Source: Pythium myriotylum
Taxonomy: Eukaryota > Oomycota > Peronosporomycetes > Pythiales > Pythiaceae
Assembly: GCA_023091665.1 (NCBI GenBank)
Contig: JALJCQ010000026.1
Coordinates: 1,364,001 to 1,428,000, forward strand
Direction of reading: 5' to 3'
Length of the DNA: 64,000 bases
Part shown: positions 21,105-31,398 of the stretch, one piece after another
How the letters are laid out: each line of letters begins with the position of its first letter
How positions within the stretch are numbered: position 1 is the first letter of the stretch
Made by a program: the position numbers and the translations under genes
The notes under the pieces: generated by a model
The model's input: only the letters and a program-made list of their open reading frames with translations
Database searches by the model: none
Told to the model about the DNA's origin: nothing

Positions 21105-21761
21105 TTAGGTATTACCTTCTCTCCAGTGCTCGAGATCTCCGAGAAGGAGCTCTGCGACGTGCTGGTGCCGTTCCTGATCAGTGGGGTGGTGCGCCAGGCT
21201 GCTGACGTTGTCGTCCATTGCGAGGTTGGCTGCGGCGTCGGCCATTTTGTTGGCCGCGCGAGGATGGTGGCCCCAACCGCGTACTCCGAGGGAGTCTGCT
21301 AGTCTGCGCGCCTGCGCGTATTTGCGTTGGAGCGTGACGTTGAGCGTGGGCTTGTACGTCTTCATTTGGCGGATAATGAGCATGCTGTCGCCTATGACCG
21401 ATAAAGGCGTCCAGTGGTGTTCTGCTGCTGCGGTGAGGCCGGCGATGAGGCCTTCATATTCGGTTTGGTTGTTCGTGGTGGTGGGATCTGCGAAGGCAAT
21501 GGCTGCGGAGAAGATGACTTCGGCGTGGATGTTGTCGGGAGTTAGCCGAATTACCACGGCCCCGGCGCCTCCCGGCCCGGGGTTCCCTCGAGAACCCCCG
21601 TCGAAGAAAAGGAGGTAATGGCGATCGTGGCCGGAGCTGAGCCTCGTCGGCCGAGGGCTGGGTGAGCGAGGTTCACGTAGCAATCGCAGGGCGATAGCCG
21701 TGTGGGGGGTGGCCGCGCTCGTATCCGTTCGCGCCCACCAGAGGTCCCGTAGCGACGACAC
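21105..21761 (-). CDS. Stand-alone RNase H type 1 ORF of a repeat element
   Basis: This 218-residue frame is an RNase H fold with all catalytic positions present: Asp in LFFDGGSRGNPGPGGAG, Glu in NNQTEYEGLIAG, Asp in SVIGDSMLI, and a late Asp in NKMADAAANLAMD. Such enzymes cut the RNA strand of RNA-DNA hybrids. No reverse transcriptase lies beside it. The 60 bp after its stop (to about 21044 on the + strand) recur after the decayed copy at 30 kb, so it belongs to a repeat family, most likely the 3' end of a non-LTR or similar retroelement. Further relics are at 9.2-9.8, 30.0-30.4 and 30.9-31.05 kb. It sits in the spacer of the decayed A1/B1 pair. Confidence 0.7.
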   Translation of the reverse strand: MSSLRDLWWARTDTSAATPHTAIALRLLREPRSPSPRPTRLSSGHDRHYLLFFDGGSRGNPGPGGAGAVVIRLTPDNIHAEVIFSAAIAFADPTTTNNQTEYEGLIAGLTAAAEHHWTPLSVIGDSMLIIRQMKTYKPTLNVTLQRKYAQARRLADSLGVRGWGHHPRAANKMADAAANLAMDDNVSSLAHHPTDQERHQHVAELLLGDLEHWREGNT

Positions 21762-21969
21762 CAGGGCGGTTTGTAAGACCGCCGCTGCATGATCAGGGGG
21801 CCAGAGGTCTTCCGCGGTCTCTGGGGTTGTGCGCCATCAATCATCCAACATATGACGGACAAGTCTGCACTGATACCTTGAGAATTATCCGCATTGCAGT
21901 TGAGACCACAGCAGACAATCGCCACTTTGCAGTCAGTCTAATTTTGACCGCAACTTCGACACATTAGTA

Positions 21970-22511
21970 ATGAAGCACTCCCTCCAAGCCCTGACTGTGA
22001 TCGCTCTCCTAACCCCTGCCGTTCGCTCGGAAACTGTTGATGGCGCCATCCCAGTCGCGAAAGAACCCGAGTTCTACGGCCTAGACGCCGACATCCCGTT
22101 TGTCGATCAGCCCGATTACACGGATGCCAACGCCACATGGGATATGGATTTCCAAACTCTCGAGGAGCGCCAGCTTCTAATTGGTGGCGTCATTATCGGT
22201 TTTCTGATCGCGTCCGCTGCAGCCCCGATTGTCGCAAGTCTGATCGAAAGTCGGAAGAAGAATTGCCAGCAGCTTGGATGATTTATCAATACGCAAGAAC
22301 GCACCTGCGGTATAAGTGTGGTCGAGCAAGTGCAAAACAAAGTCACCAAGGAGCGCGACCGATACCGTATCGAGAGTTTCCAGGACAACGGGATGTGGGT
22401 TCGTTACTGGCGTACACGGTAGACCGCGGAGATATTGCTTCGGGCAACTGCACCGGTAATGTTCCCTCCGTTGTCACCAAATGTCAGTCGACAGGGAGTG
22501 TGCATTGTTGA
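21970..22511 (+). pseudogene. Secreted six-cysteine family, B-type copy B1 (decayed)
   Basis: The start is intact (MKHSLQALTVIALLTPAVRS signal peptide) and the propeptide is typical (KEPEFYGLDADIPFVDQP), ending in the RQLL junction. The second Cys codon of the core has become TGA (22279-22281). A 10-bp deletion after VRYWRT shifts the frame, compared with the intact B2 at 24260. The remaining core (DRGDIASGNCT and CQSTGSVHC) is readable to a stop at 22509-22511. It is the divergent partner of decayed A1, so both members of this pair are dead. Confidence 0.88.
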
Positions 22512-22814
22512 AGGCCCAGGGCGATGAAAGAAATCCCGCGTGCAAACAAATTCTCTGTTAGCGATATTTGATGAGGTTTGAGGCTGGTCTACGTATTCCG
22601 TCAATGAATATGGTGAATTAGAGTACATAAACTGCGCTTAATGGACTTCACCTCCAACCAATGAATAGGGCAAGGCGAATCTTAAACGTCATTGATCGGG
22701 CACTTGCGATTCATTCGACTACATCCACCAACTAGTTAAAATCGGTGCTTATGAACATGTATTCATGATGAATTGCCATCGCTTCACAAATCTTGATCAC
22801 TGCGACTTTTGTAC

Positions 22815-23282
22815 CTAGCAATGCACCTTGCCTGTCGCCTGGCACTTGTTGACAACGAACTTGTTGCCATCTGAGCATGTTCCAGTCGCGATATCGCCTT
22901 GATCGGGTGGTGAAAACATCGTACGCCAGTAACGAACCTGCATACCCGACGGCTGGACGCTCTCCACTGCGAACGAGTTACGCCCACGCGTAAGCTCACG
23001 CTGCACTTGGTTGGCTCCAGCCATGCCACACGCCTCAGTTGGCGTCTCAATCCAGCATGCGAGCTGGTGGCACTTTTTGCCGCTTCCGCCGATTGCTGGG
23101 GTGATGGCCTGACTGATCGTAAAGCCAGAGATCGCGAGATCGGCGGCAGCCATCACCCCTGCTTCGCCTCGTAGGACACGGGCGGGTTCTTCAAAGATTT
23201 GCAGCTGCGGCACGGGGTCTTCCAGTCGATTGCCTTCGGCAGTAGTGACCAAAGCTACGATTGTCCCAAGAAGGATCTTCAT
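22815..23282 (-). CDS. Secreted six-cysteine protein, A-type A2
   Basis: This 155-residue protein has a signal peptide (MKILLGTIVALVTTAEG) and an acidic propeptide ending FEEPARVLRGEAG, where RVLR at 35-38 fits the RxLR pattern. A hydrophobic Gly/Ala-rich segment follows (ADLAISGFTISQAITPAIGG), then the cysteine core from residue about 70. The core has six Cys with spacing C-x4-C-x8-C-x50-C-x10-C-x7-C and the shared motif MQVRYWRTMFSPPDQGDIA. The family is not one I recognise, and the function is unknown; secretion is likely. It pairs head-to-head with B2 (24260) over a 977-bp spacer and is tail-to-tail with decayed B1. Confidence 0.85.
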   Translation of the reverse strand: MKILLGTIVALVTTAEGNRLEDPVPQLQIFEEPARVLRGEAGVMAAADLAISGFTISQAITPAIGGSGKKCHQLACWIETPTEACGMAGANQVQRELTRGRNSFAVESVQPSGMQVRYWRTMFSPPDQGDIATGTCSDGNKFVVNKCQATGKVHC

Positions 23283-24259
23283 AGTCTCGAATGGCTTGAG
23301 GAGTGGCTGGCAATTTCGCTAATGGTCCTCTTACTGGAATTATCTGCGGCCCCAATATATACGGTTCGCTCTTACTACAGGTGGCGAGGAGAGCTTTACA
23401 AACGCAGACTCATCCACTCGCAGAGTCCAAAAGAAATTCAAGTTATCCATCCTTAACCTTTTCTCGATAGATGGTACTTTAAGTGTCCATCTCTACCTAG
23501 CGACCACCCACATAATAGTGCGGCGTCCTTAGCCTTTTTTCTCGGAACCCGACTGGTTTTCGAGAAATCTGTACTCCTCAAGACTCGCATCATCAGCGTG
23601 TTATTACTGGTCTCTCATCTATGGTGCCCACTCTGTTGATAGTGTCGAGCGCAACACTGTACTTGCAGCGAAGATCATCAGCAATAAGGGGAGAATAATC
23701 CTTGGAAAGGAGACAGTTATTGTGCCAGCTGCTAGCTCCGACTTTCCACTCAATTGTCCGCCTATTCTGCACAAATCGAATCTATTGGGTCGAAAACAAA
23801 GAACACCAAATTTGATTGGTTTGCACTTGGTGCCAAATTCAATGGGACAGTGCAGCATCCTGGGTTTCCGTAATTGAGCTCGACTGATGCAACCGCAGGT
23901 TCCAGATGGCAATGATGATGCCATTGAACTCGATAGAGTATGGCGTACTGCGCAAATCACGCGAAGATCAGCAAGTCTGTAGGTCTAGCTACAGTATAAA
24001 AGGATTCACGGGATGAACGCAATAGGCTTCACTTGCATCATCACCAAAAGCCTTTAGGTCTAGATTTAGCGGTGGATCCATATGGGCGGCTTGCAATGAG
24101 GCTATCTTCATACAGACACAGATCGTCTCATCGTAGTGGAATTTATCCATGGTTGGTGGTTTCGTCTGAGACTCAGCTGCCCTCTCAAACGGTGACACGG
24201 TGCTGTCCGAATCTGCATTCCATAATTCTTTTCACTGCACTCCACGCCATTCAACTGAA

Positions 24260-24817
24260 ATGAAGTTCTCCATCGAAGCGATTCCGGTCCTCACGCTCTT
24301 AGCTGCTGGTTCGATCACCGCCCGCTCGGAAACTGCTGATACGATCCCATTTGCAAAAGAACCCGAGTTCTACGGCCCAGACGCCGACATCCCGTTCGTC
24401 GATCAGCCGGGTTACTCGGACGCCAACGCCACGCGGGACATGGACTTCCAAACCCTTGAGAACCGCAACTTGCAGATCGGTGCTGCAATCGCTGGGTTCC
24501 AAATCGCGTCGGCTGCAGCCCCGATTGTTGCGAGTCTGATCGAAAGTCGGAAGAAGAAGTGCCAACAGCTTGAATGCTTCATTAGCACTACAGCTCGTAC
24601 ATGCGGGATCAGTGTCGCTGAGCGCATTCAGAACGAAGTCACTAAGGGTCGCGACCGATACCGTATCGAGAGTTTCCAGGACAACGGGATGTGGGTTCGT
24701 TACTGGCGTACAATGTTTGAACCGGTAGACCGCGGAGATATTGCTTCGGGTACCTGCACCGACAATACACCGTTCACCGTCACCAATTGTCAGTCTACAG
24801 GCAGTGTACACTGCTAG
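24260..24817 (+). CDS. Secreted six-cysteine protein, B-type B2
   Basis: The ATG at 24260 is chosen because it opens a signal peptide (MKFSIEAIPVLTLLAAGS); the frame is open 60 bases upstream without such a signal. The product has 185 residues. A propeptide of the B long form (FAKEPEFYGPDADIPFVDQP) ends in LENRNLQIG, the position of the RQLL motif in relatives. A hydrophobic stretch (AAIAGFQIASAAAPIVASLI) and ESRKKKC lead into the six-Cys core with VRYWRTMFEPVDRGDIA. It is the divergent partner of A2 and is nearly the intact parent form of decayed B1. Confidence 0.87.
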   Translation: MKFSIEAIPVLTLLAAGSITARSETADTIPFAKEPEFYGPDADIPFVDQPGYSDANATRDMDFQTLENRNLQIGAAIAGFQIASAAAPIVASLIESRKKKCQQLECFISTTARTCGISVAERIQNEVTKGRDRYRIESFQDNGMWVRYWRTMFEPVDRGDIASGTCTDNTPFTVTNCQSTGSVHC

Positions 24818-25569
24818 ACGCTCACCGGCTCTTCAGCTCAGTAGATTTTGTACGGACTGGAGCGATTAGTTGAACATATGCCGTTAACTGTGCCGGTCTC
24901 TCCATACCCACTCCCATCCTGCCTTTTGTTCTTCGTTTCATGTTACCCGGTGTTGCCATAACGTTTGCGAACGCCGTGGGTCAAGAATGGAAGGCGAACA
25001 AGTCGGGTTCCTTATCCAAGTAATAGGCGGCTTCTACACGCACTTTGAACTCCCAGATGGGATCTCGGAGAGACCTTAATCTTATTTCAATTTCCAAAAC
25101 TGACAGCAGATCGTACACGGATAGGCGGGATCGGTACCTTTCACGGCTAGAATGCTGGTGTCAGGACTCATCTCGAACGGCTTCTCGACATTGATCGGTA
25201 GTCGAAACTGCCGTAGCGAAGCTCATAAAAGCAGTGACGGATGAGAGATGGACTATGTAGTTTTGTCTTCCGACCCGGTCTCTGTCGATTGATTTCTCTT
25301 CTGTTCATGCTCACAGGCCAAGTTTCCTTCGACGAATGGACGTTGCCATCTGGATCTCCAAAATGCCCTCACTGTTCGACTTGGGGGATAAAGTGCTACC
25401 GAATCAGTAGAGTCACAAATTCACATTGTTGACGTTGGATATTCACCAACAAACAGGTCACCTCAAACGGGTATTCCAATGTAACATACACTTAACAGAG
25501 AAACCACGTGTTCTCCGGAAGACCTGTACCGAAAGCCGCATCGCCCAGTGCCAACCAAGCCATCAGATG
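24818..25569. other. Spacer without recognised gene
   Basis: About 750 bp between B2 and the decayed B3. No A-type remnant was found here on the minus strand although the other B genes have a divergent A partner on their 5' side. No other motif was recognised. Confidence 0.4.
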
Positions 25570-26029
25570 CGTAATATGACTCACGTTGCTTTTCCTCAAC
25601 CTCTCTCTGCTTGCTCTATACCCAGCCCGTCATGCAAGAATTCGAAGAAACTACCATGCCGTCCATTTTAGAGCACGAGAGCCTTCGGCTCGGGTTTAGG
25701 GTCGCCTTCGCCGCGTTCCAATTTGCGACTACTGCTGCACCATCATCACCGCTTCATCGAAAGCATCGAGAAGCGCTGCACCAGCTCACGTGCACCATCC
25801 GTACGTCGCCCCGCACCTGCACCATCGCTGTTGCTGAACACGTCAAGGCTGGAGTCACCAAGCGCCGTGACTGGTTGGAGTAAACCCTGGATGGCAGAGT
25901 ACGAGTGCGCAGCTTGCGAGCACACTTCGAGCCGATCGATCGTGCGGACATCGTGACGGGCGACTACACGGAGGGCTCACAGTTCGTGGTGACGGAGTTC
26001 CAGTCTTCCGGCGGCTACGTACATCGCAA
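25570..26029 (+). pseudogene. Secreted six-cysteine family, B-type copy B3 (decayed, unpaired)
   Basis: The clearest part runs from MPSILEHESLRLGF (25659) to SSGGYVHR and matches the short B form at 33187. The signal peptide upstream is out of frame or lost. A TAA interrupts the core after RRDWLE (25881-25883). VRYWRT has become VRSLRA, and three of the six Cys are substituted (DYT, EFQ and a final Arg). It is the only family member without a head-to-head partner. Confidence 0.78.
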
Positions 26030-27219
26030 AGCTCTTCACTCAAAATCCCACTGTTGTTCGCATCGCTGCAAGAACTAACGAAGCGGTACTCTGTATCTGA
26101 CCGATGGGACAGTGAAGCCAAAATTGAGAACCACCCCAAATCGTGGAACCGTTGCGAAGCCGCACTCGGATACTCTTATGAGCATGAGAAACAATCCAGG
26201 TTCTATTCTAGGGGCCTCTGAAAACAGTCACGTGGGAAGGTGTCAACGACGTTGGGACAGTGGTGAGGGTGAAGCATTTTTTCTTAAAGAGTTACAAGAG
26301 TTAAAACACTTGAACCACTGTTTGTGACTGGAGCATCCCACGCCGAACGGTGCGAGGGTGAAAAGCGAAGTACTCCTTAGACTTGCACTTCGGATTCCTG
26401 GAGTGCAGTCAGAAACGGACCAGACAAGAAAAAAATAACAGAGAGATTCGCCGCTGCTCCGACGGAATGTTGCGATAGAATGGACGGCGCATTCATCAAA
26501 TCGCTAAGGAACTTCCGATTCTCAATGCGACCCTTAGGCTAATGTGATCTGAATTGCAGGAGGTGTGACTATGCACCTCCACTTTCGTCGTTGGAAATTA
26601 AGCTTGTACTGTGCTATACAAAATACAAACTCTTGAGTTGCGAAGTAACGTTTGTTTTGTTTTCGTATTACCGGTGCTGAGAGTTCAAGATGAAGATCCA
26701 AGCGGAACCCACCAAGGGTCTCCGTGGAGGTTTATGCAGGTCTACACCGTGCGTTGCCTAGTTATGTATCAAGATGTAGTTGAACGCATGTACATCTTGT
26801 TGACGATCAATGACAGTCTCCATCACGATACGTGGTTGAGCTAGCATCTCATCTTGATCCCCCCTCCTTTGCTATCTGTGCACAGACAAAAATTGGCATG
26901 TATTATTCTTTCTCGCCTTCAGCGTGTTTCAACTTGTTCATATCCAGCGCCACTCACACATTTTTCGATGATCACAGTGTGTTTTCCTTTTAACTCTTCG
27001 AGTTCAACGGATTTTTGGGGGAGTGTAGAGTAATGTAATATTAGCCGAGGCATGAGAAGGAGTGGAAGTTTTCTGCAACGAATGCGACAGTGCGTGCGAT
27101 TGGATCTTGAAGCGTGTGTACCTTCAAAAAGTCCCAAATTATTCTGGTTCATGACAGTCAGTTCACAAATCGGTTGGCAGTCCAGTCTGTGAAGTCCTTT
27201 CAAACTGGGTTAGCGTGCG
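26030..27219. other. Intergenic stretch, nothing recognised
   Basis: About 1.2 kb before the multi-span membrane gene. Small open frames on both strands lack recognisable features. Its right end should hold the promoter of the gene at 27220. Confidence 0.4.
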
Positions 27220-29454
27220 ATGCGGCTCTTAACTGTGCGGCTTTTGCTGTTGGTGCTTAACGTCATGGCGACATACGTCACACTCTTCACAGGTTTGCGC
27301 GAAAATGCGATTTTGACTGCAGCTACAGGCAAGTATGACCTTATTCGACACCGGCTGCAAACGCGCCAACTCAACACCGACATCCTCGAACTGGACATGT
27401 ACCGCATTGAGCTTCTTGTCTCGCCAGAGCAGATGGTTGACTATATCTTCATCCGAACACCAGACCGCGACATCCGTACGTTTGGCGAGGACGTCAGTGT
27501 CTGCACGCGGGTCAACACCAACTCCGCCCCTGTGCTTCTGAGTTGGTACGACGACTTTTGGGGAAAGAGTGCGCGGCGAGTGCAGACGTATGTCTACAGC
27601 ATGTCGACAACGCGGTGCGATATCCTTAACGTCAAGCCTTCATGGCACACTCAGTGCATCAACGAGCACGGCGGGAATTCGACGGCGTGCTACGCTTATA
27701 TTCTCGACAACTTCTTGACTCTTCAAGCCAACCGGTCAATCAAAATGCGAGCTCTGAAGGATCTTGGCGTTTCCGGAGATCTATTCATGCGCTGCTATGG
27801 ACGACCGCTTGCACCTTTCATGTACAAAGCCGACCGGCTCGCACACCAAGCCTACTGGAACGGTGGGAAGTACCACTTGATACTTCAGACCAGTGATTGC
27901 CGTGCTGTACCGCTCGTCGGTACGGCAGATATGGATTACACGCTCTTTCGAGGACTGGATACCAGCGACAAAGCCGAGATGCTCATGGTAGTCCCCTCGG
28001 GGGGATGGGTTCAGGTGCTCATTCCTTATTTGTACGGGTTCATTTCGATCCTGCTCATCATTCAGGGCATTGTGCTGGCGCTGTTTCACACGTCCAGCAC
28101 GGCTTATATGCCCTACGGTGTTCGATACACAGGCAAACATCCACTGGTTCGGTATTTGATGCCGTTCATGGGCGTAGTCTCTTGGATCTCCGGTAACTCG
28201 CGCTCACTCATCACGTTTAAAGGGTCCCTTATTGTGCTATCAGACTACTGGATCTCCCACTGGCTTTTTATGTGGCTCGCCATCCTCGATGCTGTCATCA
28301 ACATCCGCGCCACGTACTCGGTATACCAAATGGCTTCATCGCTGTTAATCGTGCGGATCACATTTGAGAGCTGCATGCTCCAACTCATGGCCATCACCAA
28401 GTTTGCATGGATTATGTGCCTCGCGCAGACGGTACTCAAATTTATCCTCAAGTTGATCGCTCGTTGTCTCCGTTCAGTTCGGTTAATAAACGCTGCAACA
28501 CGAGAACAGATCGAGTGGAATATCGACGGCATGACGATGTTCCTGAGCTATCGAGTGTACTACTTGCTTCTACTTCTGATTGTGATCACACTATTACTCA
28601 CCAGGGGCGACGTCTCGTTCATGAAGCGGCAGGTTCCCTACAAAGTCGGAGCATACGGTGGACCCGTCGACATTGCGGGTTTCTGGGGAAGTGAAGTCGC
28701 ATGTGACATCTTGTCAATCCTGGCGGTACTAACAGGAGTGAGCCAGATCTTAGGTGCCGCGCTCCTTTGTACCAAGTACAAGTACGTCGCCAACAACACC
28801 CTCATGCGGTTCCTGCAGAAGCGATATTTCATCGCCGGATGGGACGGCTTCATGGCAGCAGAAATGCTCGGACTCTGTCCGTACGACGAGGATATTGTCT
28901 CAGATGGCCACGCGTTTACCAAAATGTCCATCGGTTCGCTGTTGCAGCTGCTCTACTTATCAGGACCGAGCGGCTTCGTGCATCTTGCTGGTGATTACAT
29001 TTTTCACGACAATGGTTTTTCACAAGAACCTCGGCGGTTCAACTATCCTATCGCCAAAGCAATGGAAATGGGAGTCTTCGAGGGAGTGAAAGGCTCCGCC
29101 TTTAGTAGCATGCCGCCGACGACAGTAAACGTGACAACTGTAGAGGCCACCGCCGCGTCACAGAAGTATTTGCCCGAGAGGTCAGAAAAAACCCCGGTGA
29201 TTCAGCCGGCGCGAGCGAAGGAATTGACGGAGTCTATCAGTGCCAAGAAGAGCATTTTTGGGCGGAAACTGCGGCTCGTGAGCGACGGGTACCTCGGCAA
29301 GATCATATTCATCGATACCTCACAGCCTGGACAAATTGTTGTGAACCGAGAGACTGGCCAGCGGGAGTACGAGATCATCGATGCGCTCACAACCATGTCA
29401 ATTCTCGATATTAAGTATCTGATGGGCCGGGACAAGAAAATTCGTGTCCAGTAG
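27220..29454 (+). CDS. Large multi-span membrane protein of unknown function
   Basis: This 744-residue protein starts with a hydrophobic segment (RLLTVRLLLLVLNVMATYVTL) that may be a signal anchor. About 240 residues with several Cys follow, including an N-glycosylation site (HGGNSTACYAY), probably extracellular or lumenal. A cluster of spans follows: about 267-290, 347-375 and 380-420, with others near 448-465 and 490-520. The C-terminal 220 residues are soluble and end in a compact region (FGRKLRLVSDGYLGKIIFID). No catalytic motif or channel signature is visible. The architecture recalls large families of oomycete-specific membrane proteins, but I cannot name it. The gene is a single exon and lies between two parts of the secreted-protein array without resembling it. 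Confidence 0.75.
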   Translation: MRLLTVRLLLLVLNVMATYVTLFTGLRENAILTAATGKYDLIRHRLQTRQLNTDILELDMYRIELLVSPEQMVDYIFIRTPDRDIRTFGEDVSVCTRVNTNSAPVLLSWYDDFWGKSARRVQTYVYSMSTTRCDILNVKPSWHTQCINEHGGNSTACYAYILDNFLTLQANRSIKMRALKDLGVSGDLFMRCYGRPLAPFMYKADRLAHQAYWNGGKYHLILQTSDCRAVPLVGTADMDYTLFRGLDTSDKAEMLMVVPSGGWVQVLIPYLYGFISILLIIQGIVLALFHTSSTAYMPYGVRYTGKHPLVRYLMPFMGVVSWISGNSRSLITFKGSLIVLSDYWISHWLFMWLAILDAVINIRATYSVYQMASSLLIVRITFESCMLQLMAITKFAWIMCLAQTVLKFILKLIARCLRSVRLINAATREQIEWNIDGMTMFLSYRVYYLLLLLIVITLLLTRGDVSFMKRQVPYKVGAYGGPVDIAGFWGSEVACDILSILAVLTGVSQILGAALLCTKYKYVANNTLMRFLQKRYFIAGWDGFMAAEMLGLCPYDEDIVSDGHAFTKMSIGSLLQLLYLSGPSGFVHLAGDYIFHDNGFSQEPRRFNYPIAKAMEMGVFEGVKGSAFSSMPPTTVNVTTVEATAASQKYLPERSEKTPVIQPARAKELTESISAKKSIFGRKLRLVSDGYLGKIIFIDTSQPGQIVVNRETGQREYEIIDALTTMSILDIKYLMGRDKKIRVQ

Positions 29455-29977
29455 AGGCCAATCTAGCACGTAAGGTTTCGTTCGGTATTACTACGAATTG
29501 GATGTGTGGTCGTTCCGACCCTGGACTAAAACCGGGCCTCTTGGAATGGTTGTACTAAGGATCCGCCACGACGACGACGTCGACCTCGGCATCGACGCGG
29601 CCGGGCTCCAGTACCTCCTTACAACCAACCCTGATTGCGACCACAATAGCTGCGTTCACCAGGAATTGCTAAGTGTCACAGAACGGGATGAAAGGCAGGG
29701 AGCGACTCCCGGTTACTGTAGCAACAAGGGACTCGTGATGAAATTAGATTCAGACGGTAAACCGTGGCGAGCCCATGTGTACGGAGAGGAGAAGACTCGA
29801 CGGACCCTGCGGTGCGGAATCCACTTGTGTGCACGGCCGCCACTCCAACTATGGTACGGTGGGTTAACAACGCGAGCACCTTCAGACCGTATTCAGATTG
29901 AATGTCCGTGGCCGATGTCGCTCTCTGGAGCAAGTGGTTGAGCTCAATAGACTGTACTTGCACCGTCATTATAATCT

Positions 29978-30388
29978 AACCAGGCCGAGTATGACGGCCT
30001 CATCTCTTGCCTCATCGCGGCAGGAGAGAACCCTCTCGGTCATCGGCGACAGCATGCTCATCATCCAACAAATGGAGCAGTACAAACCCCCGCTCAACTC
30101 CACGTTGAAAGGCAAATATGCTCGAGCGTGACGACTAGCCGATACTCTAGGTGTTCGCAGTTGGCGTCACCACCCTCACCAAACAAGATGGCGGACGCAG
30201 CGGCCAATCTCGCTATGGACTCCCACGACAGCAGCCACACACATCACCCCACCGACGATGTGCGGCATCAGCGCATAGCGGCCCTCCTTCCGGGGACCTC
30301 GCGCACTGGAGAGAAGGTAATACCTAAACTTGGGCTCCGGCCGGCTATAGGTTTTTAGATAAGCAAACCAATAGACCTCAATTGAATC
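29978..30388 (+). pseudogene. Degenerate RNase H repeat copy
   Basis: Similar to the ORF at 21105-21761: NQAEYDGLIS, then after a frameshift LSVIGDSMLIIQQM, a TGA at 30129-30131, and NKMADAAANLAMD. The 3' tail (AGAAGGTAATACCTAAA, then GGCTATAGGTTT and AAGCAAACCAATAGAC) matches the DNA after the intact copy, so the two share a terminus. The N-terminal catalytic segment is missing. Confidence 0.72.
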
Positions 30389-30879
30389 ACCGTCTCTCTG
30401 TATTTACCGAGTCATGGCTGCTCGAAATTTAAGCATGAATATGCGAACTGGGTATCTGTTGGTAATACCAAAGAGTAGGTTTTCGGACATCGAGGACAGA
30501 AGATCAACGAGGAGGACGTGCATCATCAGCACCAGGTGCTGGCTAGAATCCAGTGGCCGATTCTCTATCCCAAGTCGTTCAGGTCCACCAATTTCTCAAG
30601 CTAAACACAAGCCCAAGATTGTAGGATCGTAGTCATTCTACACTTATCCGCTCCACGAAAACAAATCCACCTCACCACTCCCGTAGCACTCGCCGGTCTC
30701 CTGCCGCTGACCTGCGTCTGTGGTGGTCCACATGGGCCGAGCACGTTGAGAATTAGCAGAACAGTGAACCAAGACCACACAAAGCTATTAGGATTCACCG
30801 TGGTTGACCTCAATAGACTCCATTGCATCATCATCATCGTGGTTGGCGTCTCCCTATGGCACCACCAAGTGAAGACCCA

Positions 30880-31055
30880 CAACGCTATGGCCACGACGAC
30901 GGCCTCCCATGCGATGGCCACAGCTCTCACGAGCCACGTCCGTCATCCCACCGACAGGCACTGCCACACAAACCTGTCTCAGCTCGCCGTCTCCGACTTA
31001 CTGCCCTGGCTTGCCCGCCAGGTTGACCCAGGAATGCACATGAGCTCCAGCTATT
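30880..31055 (+). pseudogene. Distant RNase H C-terminal remnant
   Basis: The frame AMATTTASHAMATALTSHVR followed by HPTDRH and DLLPW keeps the spacing of MADAAANLAMD...HHPTD...LEHW in the RNase H ORF at 21 kb. It is weak and short, but the position next to another copy supports it. Confidence 0.4.
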
Positions 31056-31398
31056 AGGGTACATTTACTGCGCTCAATAGACTTCACCTTCATCATCACT
31101 CCCGTAGAACGAGGCCAAGCTCTCGTGTGATTGGGCCGACAAGCGCAATGGAGCTGACGTTTTCTTCCCACACCTACTCTCGGCGACGATGTTGAAGGAA
31201 ACGAACATACATAGTACATTCACTGAGCTTGCTACCGCTACACTCTACTCGAAAACTGTCGTACCTATAGCAAACTCGAGCACTGACCCCCACGACGAAG
31301 GAACACGAATGCTCGAAGATGGCATGGGTCACCGTGTCAAGAGACATCTATCTCCGTATGAGCGCTGGCGCTCTCTCACTCGTTGTGTAATGGCCGCT

